This document shows, piece after piece, positions 1 through 7,630 of a DNA stretch of 64,000 bases; the first letter of the stretch is position 1; each line of letters begins with the position of its first letter. This DNA comes from Leptospira abararensis (GTDB lineage: Bacteria > Spirochaetota > Leptospiria > Leptospirales > Leptospiraceae). Position numbers and translations under genes: made by a program. The stretch lies in NCBI RefSeq assembly GCF_016918735.1, contig NZ_JAFFPR010000009.1, positions 1-64,000 on the forward strand. Reading direction: 5' to 3'. A model generated the notes under the pieces. It was not told the origin of the DNA. It saw only the letters and a program-made list of their open reading frames with translations, and made no database searches.

Positions 1-359
1 GTCATTGGGCAGCTCATAAATTAGAATATCTAACTGAGTTTTCTTTGCGTCATGGAGAAGCCGTTGCCATTGGGATGGCTCTAGATACCGTCTATTCCTT
101 TCAAAAAAACTTTTTATCCAAAGAGGATATGGACCGTATTTTGGAACTCTTAAAAAAAATAGGATTTGTCATATATCATCCCAAATTAGCAGAAAACGAA
201 AAGCAGAATTTATTTATGGGCTTACAAGAATTTAGAGAACATCTCGGAGGAAAACTCACTATTATGTTGTTAGCTGGGATTGGTTTTCCCCGAGAGGTTC
301 ATGAAATTGATGAAACAACTTTAGCAAACGCAGTGGATTATTTAGAACAGTTTCTATGA
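1..359 (+). CDS. eboD: EboD-like sugar-phosphate cyclase (3-dehydroquinate synthase family), C-terminal fragment
   Basis: The reading frame is open from base 3 and its 5' part lies outside the window. The visible protein begins HWAAHKLEYL and contains RHGEAVAIGM. These match the two zinc-binding His segments of the 3-dehydroquinate synthase superfamily (H-x3-H-x2-E and HGEAV). These enzymes cyclise sugar phosphates using NAD and a divalent metal. A housekeeping AroB cannot be excluded from this piece alone. The next two genes are eboE-like and eboF-like, and the stop codon overlaps the eboE start (ATGA), so EboD is the better name. The ebo cluster is linked to transport or maturation of small metabolites in other bacteria and algae; the substrate here is unknown. 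Confidence 0.8.
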   Translation, partial: HWAAHKLEYLTEFSLRHGEAVAIGMALDTVYSFQKNFLSKEDMDRILELLKKIGFVIYHPKLAENEKQNLFMGLQEFREHLGGKLTIMLLAGIGFPREVHEIDETTLANAVDYLEQFL

Positions 360-1555
360 AAACAAAATATGGTTACTTAACCTATTGTTCCAATATCCAT
401 CCGGGGGAATCTTGGGAGGACCATTTTTCTCATCTCAAAGAAAACTTACCAATCATAAGGAAATCGATCTCTCCTGATGCACCCATGGGTTTGGGCCTTC
501 GTTTGGCAAACGAAGCATCCATAGAGTTACTAAATCCCAAAGTCATAGGGCAATTTAAAATATGGTTAGAAAAAGAAGGTTTCTTCGTTTTTTTAATCAA
601 TGGGTTCCCTTACGGAGGATTCCATGGAACAACTGTTAAAGAAAATGTCTACAAACCCGATTGGGTTACCAAAGAACGTTTTGAATATACCCTTCGTCTT
701 TTTTCGATTTTATCAGAACTTTTGCCTGCGGGAATGGAGGGCGGAGTTTCTACACCACCTTTATCTTATCATTTTTTTGACAAAAATGATTCTGATCGCA
801 AACTACGGATCGAATCATCAACAAAACAAATATTAGGTGTTCTTTTCCATTTGATTAAAATCCAGATAAAAACAGGCCAAATATTACATTTGGATATAGA
901 ACCTGAACCCGATGGAATTTTAGGAACTGTGAGTCTATGGGTGCAGTGGTTTTTAGATTTATTTCTTCCTTTGGCTGTTCCTGAAATACAAACCAAGTTG
1001 GGACTCACAAAGGAGGTGGCAGAACAAACGATAAAGGAACATATCCGGATTTGTTTGGATGTTTGCCATGCTGCAGTTAGTTTTGAGGAAAACAAAACGA
1101 TTTTGAATCTATTGAAAAAACATTCAATTCAGGTGGGTAGGATTCAAATCAGCTCGGCTCTAAAAGCCGATTTTGTGAAACAACCAAATGAAACATTGGA
1201 TTTACTTGCTAGTTTTGATGAACCCACTTACCTCCACCAAGTGGTCATTCAATCAAATGGTTCGCAGTTAGAATCATATCCAGATTTAAATTTTGCGCTA
1301 CAAAGAGGATTCAAACCTTCTGAAGAATGGAGAATTCATTTTCACGTTCCTGTATTTTTAGATTCTTATGGGCTTTTGTCTTCCACCCAAAACGAAGTTT
1401 TAGAACTCTTGGATCTTCAGAAGGAATTTCTTTTTACCAATGCTTTGGAAATCGAAACTTATACTTGGGGCGTTTTACCTAAAGAACTACAAATTCCGAT
1501 GGCGGCTTCCATAATTCGCGAATTACAATGGGTAAAGTCAATTCTAGAAAAATAG
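356..1555 (+). CDS. eboE: EboE-like metabolite traffic protein (TIM-barrel, xylose-isomerase-like)
   Basis: The 399-residue product has the size and sequence character of EboE, a xylose-isomerase-like TIM-barrel protein of the ebo cluster. It starts MKTKYGYLTYCSNIHPGESW. Two acidic/His-rich strand ends typical of this fold are visible: LHLDIEPEPDG near residue 180 and ICLDVCHAAVSFEE near 235. These are candidate metal-binding sites. No signal peptide or membrane segment is seen, so it is probably cytoplasmic. It overlaps eboD by 4 nt and lies 21 nt before eboF, so the three genes should be one transcript. The biochemical reaction of EboE is not established; the call rests on length, recognised sequence and neighbours. 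Confidence 0.8.
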   Translation: MKTKYGYLTYCSNIHPGESWEDHFSHLKENLPIIRKSISPDAPMGLGLRLANEASIELLNPKVIGQFKIWLEKEGFFVFLINGFPYGGFHGTTVKENVYKPDWVTKERFEYTLRLFSILSELLPAGMEGGVSTPPLSYHFFDKNDSDRKLRIESSTKQILGVLFHLIKIQIKTGQILHLDIEPEPDGILGTVSLWVQWFLDLFLPLAVPEIQTKLGLTKEVAEQTIKEHIRICLDVCHAAVSFEENKTILNLLKKHSIQVGRIQISSALKADFVKQPNETLDLLASFDEPTYLHQVVIQSNGSQLESYPDLNFALQRGFKPSEEWRIHFHVPVFLDSYGLLSSTQNEVLELLDLQKEFLFTNALEIETYTWGVLPKELQIPMAASIIRELQWVKSILEK

Positions 1556-1576
1556 ACAAAAGAGAAGGATTCAAAT

Positions 1577-2974
1577 ATGAAACAAACAAAATCCAATAAG
1601 TTCCAGAAAACAGTTGTGATTGATATTGTAGGACTTAGCACTCATTTGGTGGGTGATTTTACCCCTTTTTTAAAAAAATACTTAGCAAACAAAAATACTC
1701 TACTCATTGAACCCATGCTTCCTGCAGTCACTACAAGTGCACAATCAACTTATATAACAGGGAAATGGCCAAAGGAACACGGGATCGTAGGGAACGGTTG
1801 GTATGATCATGAAGATGCTGAAATCAAATTTTGGAAGCAATCAAACCATTTGGTAGGTGCAGAAAAGATATGGGAAAGGGCTAAAAAAATAGATCCAAAC
1901 TTTACCTGTTCCAAAATGTTTTGGTGGTATAATATGTACTCTACAGCTGACTATTCCGTGACACCAAGGCCACAATACCATGCTGATGGAGTGAAAGCTC
2001 CCGATTGTTATTCCCACCCACCTGAACTTCGTGATGAATTACAATCGAACTTAGGCAAGTTTCCTTTGTTTCATTTTTGGGGACCAAATGCCAATATTAA
2101 ATCAACAAAATGGATTGCAGATGCCACTGTCTTTGTCGATAAAAAATACAATCCAACATTAACTCTGGTGTATCTTCCCCATTTGGATTATTGCCTTCAA
2201 AAGTTTGGACCGAATCTTTCTTTGATAAAAAAAGAGCTTTCTGAAATTGATCTGGTTCTTAAACAACTCATCGAATATTACGAAAGAAATCATACGAAGA
2301 TCATTTTACTTTCCGAATATGGGATTACTCCAGTACATCGGCCCATCCATATCAATCGGATTCTAAGAGAAAATGGTCTCATTTCTGTTCGCAAAGAAAG
2401 GTGGTATGAACTTTTAGATCCAGGTGCATCCAAAGCCTTTGCTGTTTCTGACCATCAAATTTCTCATATCTATTTTAATGATCCCAGTGTTAAAAACCAG
2501 GTGGTAAAGATTTTAGAAAAAGTTCCAGGCATTGATCTTGTTTTAGACAAAAAAGATCAAAAAAAATACCATCTGGAACATAAACGATCGGGGGATATTG
2601 TAACGGTCGCTGATTCAGATTCTTGGTTTACATATTACTATTGGTTAGATGATAGGAAGGCGCCAGATTATGCCCGTTTGGTGGATATCCACCGAAAACC
2701 TGGGTATGATCCTTGTGAGATGTTTATGGATCCGAAAAAGCCGGGGATCAAATTTAGGGCGGGGCTAACGTTACTCCGTAAAAAACTTGGATTCCGTTAT
2801 CTAATGGATGTAATTCCCTTGGATGCAAGTTTGGTGAAGGGTTCTCACGGTTCCATTCATAGAAAAAAGGAATTTTTTCCAATTTTTGCCTCTGAAAAAC
2901 CACATCCAGGAAAAGAAATTTCTGCTAATAAAGTGTACGATTTGATTTGGGATCAGATGACTTCCAAGATTTAA
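1577..2974 (+). CDS. eboF: EboF-like alkaline-phosphatase-superfamily protein (nucleotide pyrophosphatase/phosphodiesterase-like)
   Basis: The 465-residue protein belongs to the alkaline phosphatase superfamily, NPP branch. The nucleophile segment TTSAQSTYITGKWPKEHG lies near residues 55-72. An LPHLDYCLQKFG segment lies near 205, LLSEYGITPV near 250, and a C-terminal GSHGSIH near 420. The family usually has DxxxH and SDHG metal-binding motifs, but here they read DxxxQ and SEYG. Some metal ligands therefore differ and activity may be altered. An AGAAGG ribosome binding site precedes the ATG. No signal peptide is seen, unlike secreted NPPs. Its position after eboD and eboE supports the EboF assignment, and it closes the operon here. 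Confidence 0.75.
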   Translation: MKQTKSNKFQKTVVIDIVGLSTHLVGDFTPFLKKYLANKNTLLIEPMLPAVTTSAQSTYITGKWPKEHGIVGNGWYDHEDAEIKFWKQSNHLVGAEKIWERAKKIDPNFTCSKMFWWYNMYSTADYSVTPRPQYHADGVKAPDCYSHPPELRDELQSNLGKFPLFHFWGPNANIKSTKWIADATVFVDKKYNPTLTLVYLPHLDYCLQKFGPNLSLIKKELSEIDLVLKQLIEYYERNHTKIILLSEYGITPVHRPIHINRILRENGLISVRKERWYELLDPGASKAFAVSDHQISHIYFNDPSVKNQVVKILEKVPGIDLVLDKKDQKKYHLEHKRSGDIVTVADSDSWFTYYYWLDDRKAPDYARLVDIHRKPGYDPCEMFMDPKKPGIKFRAGLTLLRKKLGFRYLMDVIPLDASLVKGSHGSIHRKKEFFPIFASEKPHPGKEISANKVYDLIWDQMTSKI

Positions 2975-3015
2975 ATGTTTGACTAGTAACCTTCAAAGAC
3001 AATATTTTAAACTCA

Positions 3016-4224
3016 GTGTCCGCAGAAGAAATCAAAGTTGTCAATTATTCCAAAGGTGCTGCCATTGTTGTGCAGAACTCCATCAATACAGGAAACTTTT
3101 TTATTGTAAGATCTGGTCGTGTGTCTGTTGATTCCGAACATATCGTGGTTGACCATGAACTTGCTTTTTATGAAGCAGGGGATAGTTTTGGACTTGTTTC
3201 CGCCCTTACCGAACATCGATTTTTAGTGACTTTGTTTGCCGATACTGACGTAGAGTTAGTGCAAATTCCCATCAGACTTCTAGGATCCTATCTCAAAGAA
3301 CGCAAAGAGTTAGCAATGAAGATTTTGGGTTTGTATTCTAGGGAACTCAGAACTTTACAAAAACATCTTTCTAAGGCAAACAAACCTGCCGATAGAGAAT
3401 ACCATCCAGAAAGATTGTTACTCAATGCTCGTACTTATTTGTCTTGGCAGAAACCAAATTTAGCAGTTTACTCCCTCCAAACCTTTCTTAAATGGTCAAA
3501 GGAAAATAACTCAACCGAAAATCTAACAGAGGCAACCGAACTACTTAAATCTATAGGTTCTAATTACAAACCTTTTGTTTGGGATAGTATGCAGTCTAGT
3601 TTGGAAGCTGGTGAAATTCTTTTTGTCGAAAGTGAAAAGAATAACGAGATCTACGTTGTGTTAGAGGGGAATGTTAAACTATTTGGAATTGTCCGTGGTT
3701 ATGAATATGTGATCGATGTTTTGGGCCCTGGAGAAATTTTTGGGGAGATGTCGTTAATCGATAATGCCCCACGAATGGCATCTGCAATGACTGAAACAAA
3801 AAGTAAAATCCTTCGTGTCACGGCAGAAAACTTATTTGAATCCGTAGGTCCTTCCTTATTGCAAAAAATCTTCGAAAGTATTGCCAGAAGGATTTGGTTT
3901 TCGCACCAACGTTTGGTCATCCTTAGACTAAAAACACCCGTGATCCGACTTTATGCTTATTTGTATAATTCGATCCGAGACCAAGACATTCGGTTGGGTA
4001 GGAATTTGGATGAAAGCCTTGCCAACGCTCATACTATATACATTCAAATGGAAGAACTCTGTAATATGTGCGGAATCATTAAGGTCAAACAAGATACCAT
4101 CCATGAATTTATGACAGACACAAATTTGGTCATCGAACCCACCCGCATTACAATCAAAAGTCGCAAACGTCTGGAAGAGAAACTTGGCCATTATAAATCA
4201 AAAGAGGGGCAAATTGTCGCCTAA
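3016..4224 (+). CDS. Protein with two cyclic-nucleotide-binding domains
   Basis: The 402-residue soluble protein has two cNMP-binding (CNB) beta-roll domains, near residues 10-120 and 190-310. The second has a good phosphate-binding cassette (FGEMSLIDNAPRMASA), including the Glu and Arg that hold cAMP or cGMP. The first reads SFGLVSALTEHRF and lacks that signature, so it is probably degenerate. A linker with TPR-like or helical character lies between them. The C-terminal 90 residues could hold a helix-turn-helix-like segment (MEELCNMCGIIKVKQDTIHE), so a Crp-like role is possible but unproven. The start is GTG at 3016, 41 nt after eboF. A class III cyclase at 61326 could supply the ligand. Confidence 0.75.
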   Translation: MSAEEIKVVNYSKGAAIVVQNSINTGNFFIVRSGRVSVDSEHIVVDHELAFYEAGDSFGLVSALTEHRFLVTLFADTDVELVQIPIRLLGSYLKERKELAMKILGLYSRELRTLQKHLSKANKPADREYHPERLLLNARTYLSWQKPNLAVYSLQTFLKWSKENNSTENLTEATELLKSIGSNYKPFVWDSMQSSLEAGEILFVESEKNNEIYVVLEGNVKLFGIVRGYEYVIDVLGPGEIFGEMSLIDNAPRMASAMTETKSKILRVTAENLFESVGPSLLQKIFESIARRIWFSHQRLVILRLKTPVIRLYAYLYNSIRDQDIRLGRNLDESLANAHTIYIQMEELCNMCGIIKVKQDTIHEFMTDTNLVIEPTRITIKSRKRLEEKLGHYKSKEGQIVA

Positions 4225-4230
4225 TTTGCC
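4208..4230. repeat. Perfect 8-bp inverted repeat over a stop codon
   Basis: GGCAAATT and AATTTGCC are separated by 7 nt and span the stop codon of the CNB-domain gene. No T-run follows, so an intrinsic terminator is not strongly supported; an mRNA 3'-end hairpin is possible. Confidence 0.35.
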
Positions 4231-4332
4231 ATTGAATCTATCGCCTGGGGATAGGGGCCAAAGAATGAGGTCGCCATTTTTCTAACGGACTAAAATTTGT
4301 AATGATTTTTTTCTCCCCTATGTTTTATTTCG

Positions 4333-4719
4333 GTGATGAAAAAATTTCTCGTGTACTCTCTCGGGGCATTCTACATAATTGCAGGAACCAATCATTTTTT
4401 CTCTCCTGAATTTTATTTGGAAATGATGCCGGATTATCTTCCCTTTCATGAACTTTTAAATGTGACCAGTGGACTTGTGGAAATTACCTTGGGTTCCCTC
4501 GTGCTTTATGAACGAATGAGGAAAATGGCAAGTTACGGAATCATTCTGCTTTTACTCGCAATCTATCCAGCTAACATCAATATGTTGTTAACTGCATTGG
4601 AAGGTAAAGATTATGGGGTTCCTATTTGGGCTTTATATGCTCGGTTGCCATTTCAATTTTTATTTATCTATTGGGCATGGCTCGTGAGGGATTTTAAGTG
4701 GTCAGAAGAAACAACCTAA
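4333..4719 (+). CDS. DoxX-like small integral membrane protein
   Basis: The 128-residue hydrophobic protein has about four predicted membrane helices (residues 5-22, 42-60, 67-85 and 103-120). The pattern AGTNHFFSPEFYLEMMPDYLP, followed by a GLVEITLG helix, is typical of DoxX/DoxD-like small membrane proteins. Their precise roles vary and are mostly unknown. The start MMKKF could be either Met. The gene stands alone, with 108 nt upstream and 71 nt downstream. No catalytic residues can be named. Confidence 0.6.
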   Translation: MMKKFLVYSLGAFYIIAGTNHFFSPEFYLEMMPDYLPFHELLNVTSGLVEITLGSLVLYERMRKMASYGIILLLLAIYPANINMLLTALEGKDYGVPIWALYARLPFQFLFIYWAWLVRDFKWSEETT

Positions 4720-4790
4720 CAAGATTGAGTTAGATTGTTTCTTTTCATTTTTTTGAATTTATTGCCTAATTCTGTTTTTAAATACAAAGC

Positions 4791-5105
4791 ATGACAAAAG
4801 AGTTAAAACAAAAACCAAAAGATATAACTAAAAAAGGCGGTCAGTGGACTTTTCTTTCGAACCATGCACATGTCTTGATATGTTTGAGCAAGGATCCAGA
4901 GATGCGTTTGAAGGATGTTGCCTTACTTGTTGGTATTACGGAAAGGGCAGTGCAGGCCATTGTTAAGGATTTGGTAGAGGCTCAAATCTTAGAGAAGAGT
5001 AAAGATGGACGTCGAAACCAATACATCATTCAAACCGAACAAAAATTAAGGCACCCTTTAGAATCTAGCCATCCCATTTCCGAACTACTTCGGTTAGGTA
5101 AGTAA
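4791..5105 (+). CDS. Small winged-helix transcriptional regulator (MarR/ArsR-like)
   Basis: The 104-residue protein carries a winged helix-turn-helix. FLSNHAHVLICLSKDPEMRL is followed by DVALLVGITERAVQAIVKDL (recognition helix near residues 55-70) and a wing, SKDGRRNQYII. No ligand or metal-binding domain is visible. This single-domain layout is common in regulators that silence or activate adjacent genes. The convergent panE-like gene lies only 8 nt past its stop. The target is unknown. Confidence 0.7.
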   Translation: MTKELKQKPKDITKKGGQWTFLSNHAHVLICLSKDPEMRLKDVALLVGITERAVQAIVKDLVEAQILEKSKDGRRNQYIIQTEQKLRHPLESSHPISELLRLGK

Positions 5106-5113
5106 ACAGAAAT

Positions 5114-6103
5114 TCATTTTTTGATTTTTTGATTCTCTTCAATCTTTTTGATCGTGGAAACAATCCATTGATTTGTTGGTGTAGGAATTCCTAATCCACT
5201 CGCAATTTTGACCACCTCCCCATTGATATAATCAATTTCTGTCTTTCGACCATGATCCAAGTCCTGAACCATGGAAGTTCGGATTCGATAGTATTTCAAA
5301 CCAAGAAAAATAAGGATCATGTGACGAATCCAATTAGGTAAAGCACCCACACCTCCTCCTAATTTTTGAATGGGGAATGATCCTGGAACAATTTGTTCTG
5401 TAATGTTCATATGGTTCATTACTGATTTAATTTCGGTTAGTGTTTCTAATGCTGCCATTCTAGAATTTTTACTTAGAAATAGTTCTCCTAAACTCAATTG
5501 TTTGGAGGCAGCAAGTCCATTAATAATCGAATTGATTGCCAATTTATGCCAACGGTAGCCTACCAATTGGTCCGTCAAAACCAATGGTATATGAGGTGAG
5601 AGGAGCTGGTTCCAAATCGGATCTGGTATTGTGTTAGAAACTTCACCAAGAATTAAGCTACCCACATTTGCTTGGTAATAGGTTCCGTCTGGAAGCATTT
5701 GGGTATTCCATCCAACCACTCCACCTAGGATTTTATTTTTGTCGAAATCCAAGTTTGATTCTGGAATCCCGTTTTGTATCAATATCCATTTCCCATTGGG
5801 TTTTAGAAATGGTTTTGTTTCTTTCAAGTAACCTTCTAAGTTCTGATTTTTGCATCCAACAAAAATAAAATCAAAACTCTCTTTGTTATCTTGATTCATT
5901 GTTAGGTGATTTTTAAGGTCTATGGTAATTATATTTCCTTTAGGTCCCTGGAACCTTATGGGATTAGAATGTAACGTTTGAAATCTAGTTTGGTTTTGGC
6001 AAAGGACTCTAAAGGGAATCTGATTTTTATATAATGCCTGAATGATGGTCACCGAAACGGAACCAATCCCAATGATTGCAATAGAGGGATAAAATGTAGT
6101 CAT
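5114..6103 (-). CDS. 2-dehydropantoate 2-reductase-like protein (PanE/ApbA family)
   Basis: The 329-residue protein has an N-terminal Rossmann fold with IAIIGIGSVSVTIIQALYK (NADPH-binding glycine-rich loop, residues 8-26). Its C-terminal helical domain has the conserved GYRWHKLAINSIIN lysine segment near residue 185. Ketopantoate reductases reduce 2-dehydropantoate to pantoate in the pantothenate/CoA pathway, using that Lys and a nearby Glu. The glycine loop is a variant (GIGSVS instead of GAGAVG), and the family has many paralogues of uncertain substrate, so no gene symbol is given. It is convergent with the winged-helix gene and divergent from the lipoprotein gene at 6206. Confidence 0.75.
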   Translation of the reverse strand: MTTFYPSIAIIGIGSVSVTIIQALYKNQIPFRVLCQNQTRFQTLHSNPIRFQGPKGNIITIDLKNHLTMNQDNKESFDFIFVGCKNQNLEGYLKETKPFLKPNGKWILIQNGIPESNLDFDKNKILGGVVGWNTQMLPDGTYYQANVGSLILGEVSNTIPDPIWNQLLSPHIPLVLTDQLVGYRWHKLAINSIINGLAASKQLSLGELFLSKNSRMAALETLTEIKSVMNHMNITEQIVPGSFPIQKLGGGVGALPNWIRHMILIFLGLKYYRIRTSMVQDLDHGRKTEIDYINGEVVKIASGLGIPTPTNQWIVSTIKKIEENQKIKK

Positions 6104-6151
6104 ATCTTTGAAAAGTCTAGAGCTCTTGGTGGAAAAATCTTCTCTTTTTTG

Positions 6152-6179
6152 TTGACGGTACTTCGTTTGGTGATAAAAA
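6152..6179 (+). promoter_or_regulatory. Putative sigma70-type promoter for the lipoprotein gene
   Basis: TTGACG at 6152-6157 and TAAAAA at 6174-6179 are separated by 16 nt and lie 26 nt before the ATG at 6206. The elements are imperfect. Their position supports the ATG at 6206 as start rather than any upstream in-frame codon. Confidence 0.35.
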
Positions 6180-6205
6180 ACTCAGTTATAGTTGCAGGGG
6201 GCACG

Positions 6206-6577
6206 ATGAAAAAATTTTTCACTCGAGTTTTTGTTTTAGTGTTAGTTGGATTTGTATTTGGAAATTGTATTTATACAGAACTCCGGTCTCCAGGCTTAGC
6301 TGCCAATATGACACAGTATGTTATGACATCGGAGGATTATCAAATCCTTGGACCCGTTGAAACCCAAGGAGAATTTGTTTCTTGGTTCCTACTCGTATTT
6401 ACTGGAGAGACTGGTTATAGTGAACTTTTGAAACAATCACGAGAGAAAGGTGGGGATGACATTATCAATTATCGTTTTGAAGTCCGTCAAAAGAGCATAC
6501 TTTTGGTTGTATGGAATCGCGTGATTTGGAATGCTTCTGCTCTCGCTATAAAGTATAAGGATAAAATCAAAAAATAA
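6206..6577 (+). CDS. Small lipoprotein of unknown function
   Basis: The ATG at 6206 was chosen because GCAGGGGG precedes it and the protein then starts MKKFFTRVFVLVLVGFVFGN followed by Cys. That is a lysine-rich n-region, a hydrophobic core and a spirochete-style lipobox (Cys about residue 21). The mature part is about 103 residues. It has the small alpha/beta pattern of an LGPVETQGE strand followed by SELLKQSREKGGDDIINYRF, seen in TRL-like and related small bacterial lipoproteins. It is probably anchored in a membrane and faces the periplasm or outside. Function is unknown, and membership of a named family is a guess. Confidence 0.6.
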   Translation: MKKFFTRVFVLVLVGFVFGNCIYTELRSPGLAANMTQYVMTSEDYQILGPVETQGEFVSWFLLVFTGETGYSELLKQSREKGGDDIINYRFEVRQKSILLVVWNRVIWNASALAIKYKDKIKK

Positions 6578-6620
6578 ACGATACTTTTTAAATCGCAAAT
6601 TGGGTAGGATTTGAAAACGG

Positions 6621-6639
6621 GAGGGAGTTTATTTCCCTC
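6621..6639 (-). terminator. Possible weak terminator of the Fur/PerR gene
   Basis: On the minus strand GAGGGA and TCCCTC pair across 7 nt and overlap the stop codon of the regulator gene. A short CCCGTTTTC follows. The stem is short and the T-run is only four. Confidence 0.3.
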
Positions 6640-7057
6640 TCAGTGTAATGACCAGTTTTACTTGATCTAATTTTTTTCCTGTCTTATTAAAATAACTCTC
6701 TTTGAGTTCTTCTAGAACTTTTGTTTCTAGTTCTTCGTTCATTTCCACGTCTGTGATTTCCCCTGTCTCTTCATTGAGAGCATGGTGATGGGGACCTATA
6801 TTGGAATCAAAATGTGTAACACCACTTTTTAATTCCAATGTCCCAAGCATTCCCTTCTCGGCAAAGAGTTTGAGGTTATTAAAAATGGTCGCCCGTGATG
6901 CATGAGGAAAGTGGGAATTGACCAAATGGAAAACTTCTTCCGCAAAGAGGTGTTGGTGGCGTTCTAAAAGCAAGTGCGCCATTTCCAATCTTTGTGAAGT
7001 GGGTCGAATCCCATGGGATTCGAGGAGTTCCTTGGTTTTTTGGTAACTTAAGTCCAT
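6629..7057 (-). CDS. Fur-family regulator, PerR-like, without cysteines
   Basis: The 142-residue protein has the Fur-family winged helix in its N-terminal half (RPTSQRLEMAHLLLERHQHL, then HASRATIFNNLKLFAEKGML). A C-terminal dimerisation domain carries the metal-binding FDSNIGPHHHALNEETGEI. The Cys pairs that hold structural zinc in classical Fur and PerR are absent; the CxxC after the His cluster is replaced by NEET, and there is no cysteine in the protein. Leptospira PerR is known to lack the structural zinc site, so a peroxide sensor is the best guess, though Fur or Zur roles are not excluded. A TTAGACT-A-AGTCTAA palindrome 41 nt upstream suggests autoregulation. Confidence 0.8.
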   Translation of the reverse strand: MDLSYQKTKELLESHGIRPTSQRLEMAHLLLERHQHLFAEEVFHLVNSHFPHASRATIFNNLKLFAEKGMLGTLELKSGVTHFDSNIGPHHHALNEETGEITDVEMNEELETKVLEELKESYFNKTGKKLDQVKLVITLRGK

Positions 7058-7097
7058 TTCAGTTTCAGCTTCTCTGTATGCCTTTTTTTGTCAATAA

Positions 7098-7112
7098 TTA
7101 GACTAAGTCTAA
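7098..7112. promoter_or_regulatory. PerR/Fur-box-like 7-1-7 palindrome
   Basis: TTAGACT-A-AGTCTAA is a perfect inverted repeat of two 7-nt arms around one base. This is the geometry of Per and Fur boxes. It lies 41 nt upstream of the Fur/PerR start codon, so autoregulation is likely. Binding is inferred, not shown. Confidence 0.6.
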
Positions 7113-7127
7113 AAAATCATTTACTTA

Positions 7128-7143
7128 GAATCAGTATTGATTC
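7128..7143. repeat. Inverted repeat GAATCA-N4-TGATTC
   Basis: Perfect 6-bp arms around GTAT, 16 nt from the 7-1-7 palindrome. It may be a second operator or an accessory site in the same control region. Confidence 0.35.
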
Positions 7144-7630
7144 AGATAAAATCTAATCTCTGATGGAGGAAGAAAGCCCCAAAATAGAAGTGAGGCTGAG
7201 CAGGGATCAGCGGGTTTGGATCTCTGGCACCATCGAAGGGATCCTAGGCTCTGTAATCAGGGAAGGAAAAAAAAGGAAACAGACTTTCTTCTTGTCCTGA
7301 ATGGTGGAATGGTCTCTTTTCTAGAGAAAATCCCTTTCCTTTTGCCAAAACAAAATAAGTTCATTCAGATGAAAACAAGAGGAAAACCCCCTTACTTTTA
7401 AGATATAACCTAATGAATGTTAATCAATAAAAACGATTGCTAAAAAAACTGGATGTGGATTTTCAAAGCCAAAACTAGGGTGGGGAGATGGTAAACGACC
7501 AACACTAAAAAATTCTTGCACTTCTGAAAGTATTCTATTCAATCCTTTCGGTGTTCTCTAGTGATTATATGAAACATCATGATTTCTTATTTTTTTTCCA
7601 AAGAAGTTTTCTTTTCCTTGAGATGGGCCA

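Larger units (their letters stand above)
7058..7630. other. Intergenic region between the Fur/PerR gene and the PP2C phosphatase gene
   Basis: This 573-bp stretch holds two inverted repeats (7098-7112 and 7128-7143) near the regulator gene. A 45-codon frame runs from ATG at 7163 to TGA at 7300 and starts MEEESPKIEVRLSRDQRVWI. It looks protein-like but has no clear ribosome binding site, so it is not called. The remainder (7301-7630) is AT-rich with no recognised element; it presumably holds the promoter of the downstream gene. Confidence 0.5.

Noticed and set aside
7163..7300. 45-codon frame in the Fur-PP2C gap
   Set aside because: It looks protein-like but has no ribosome binding site, and no homologous family is known to me; left uncalled.
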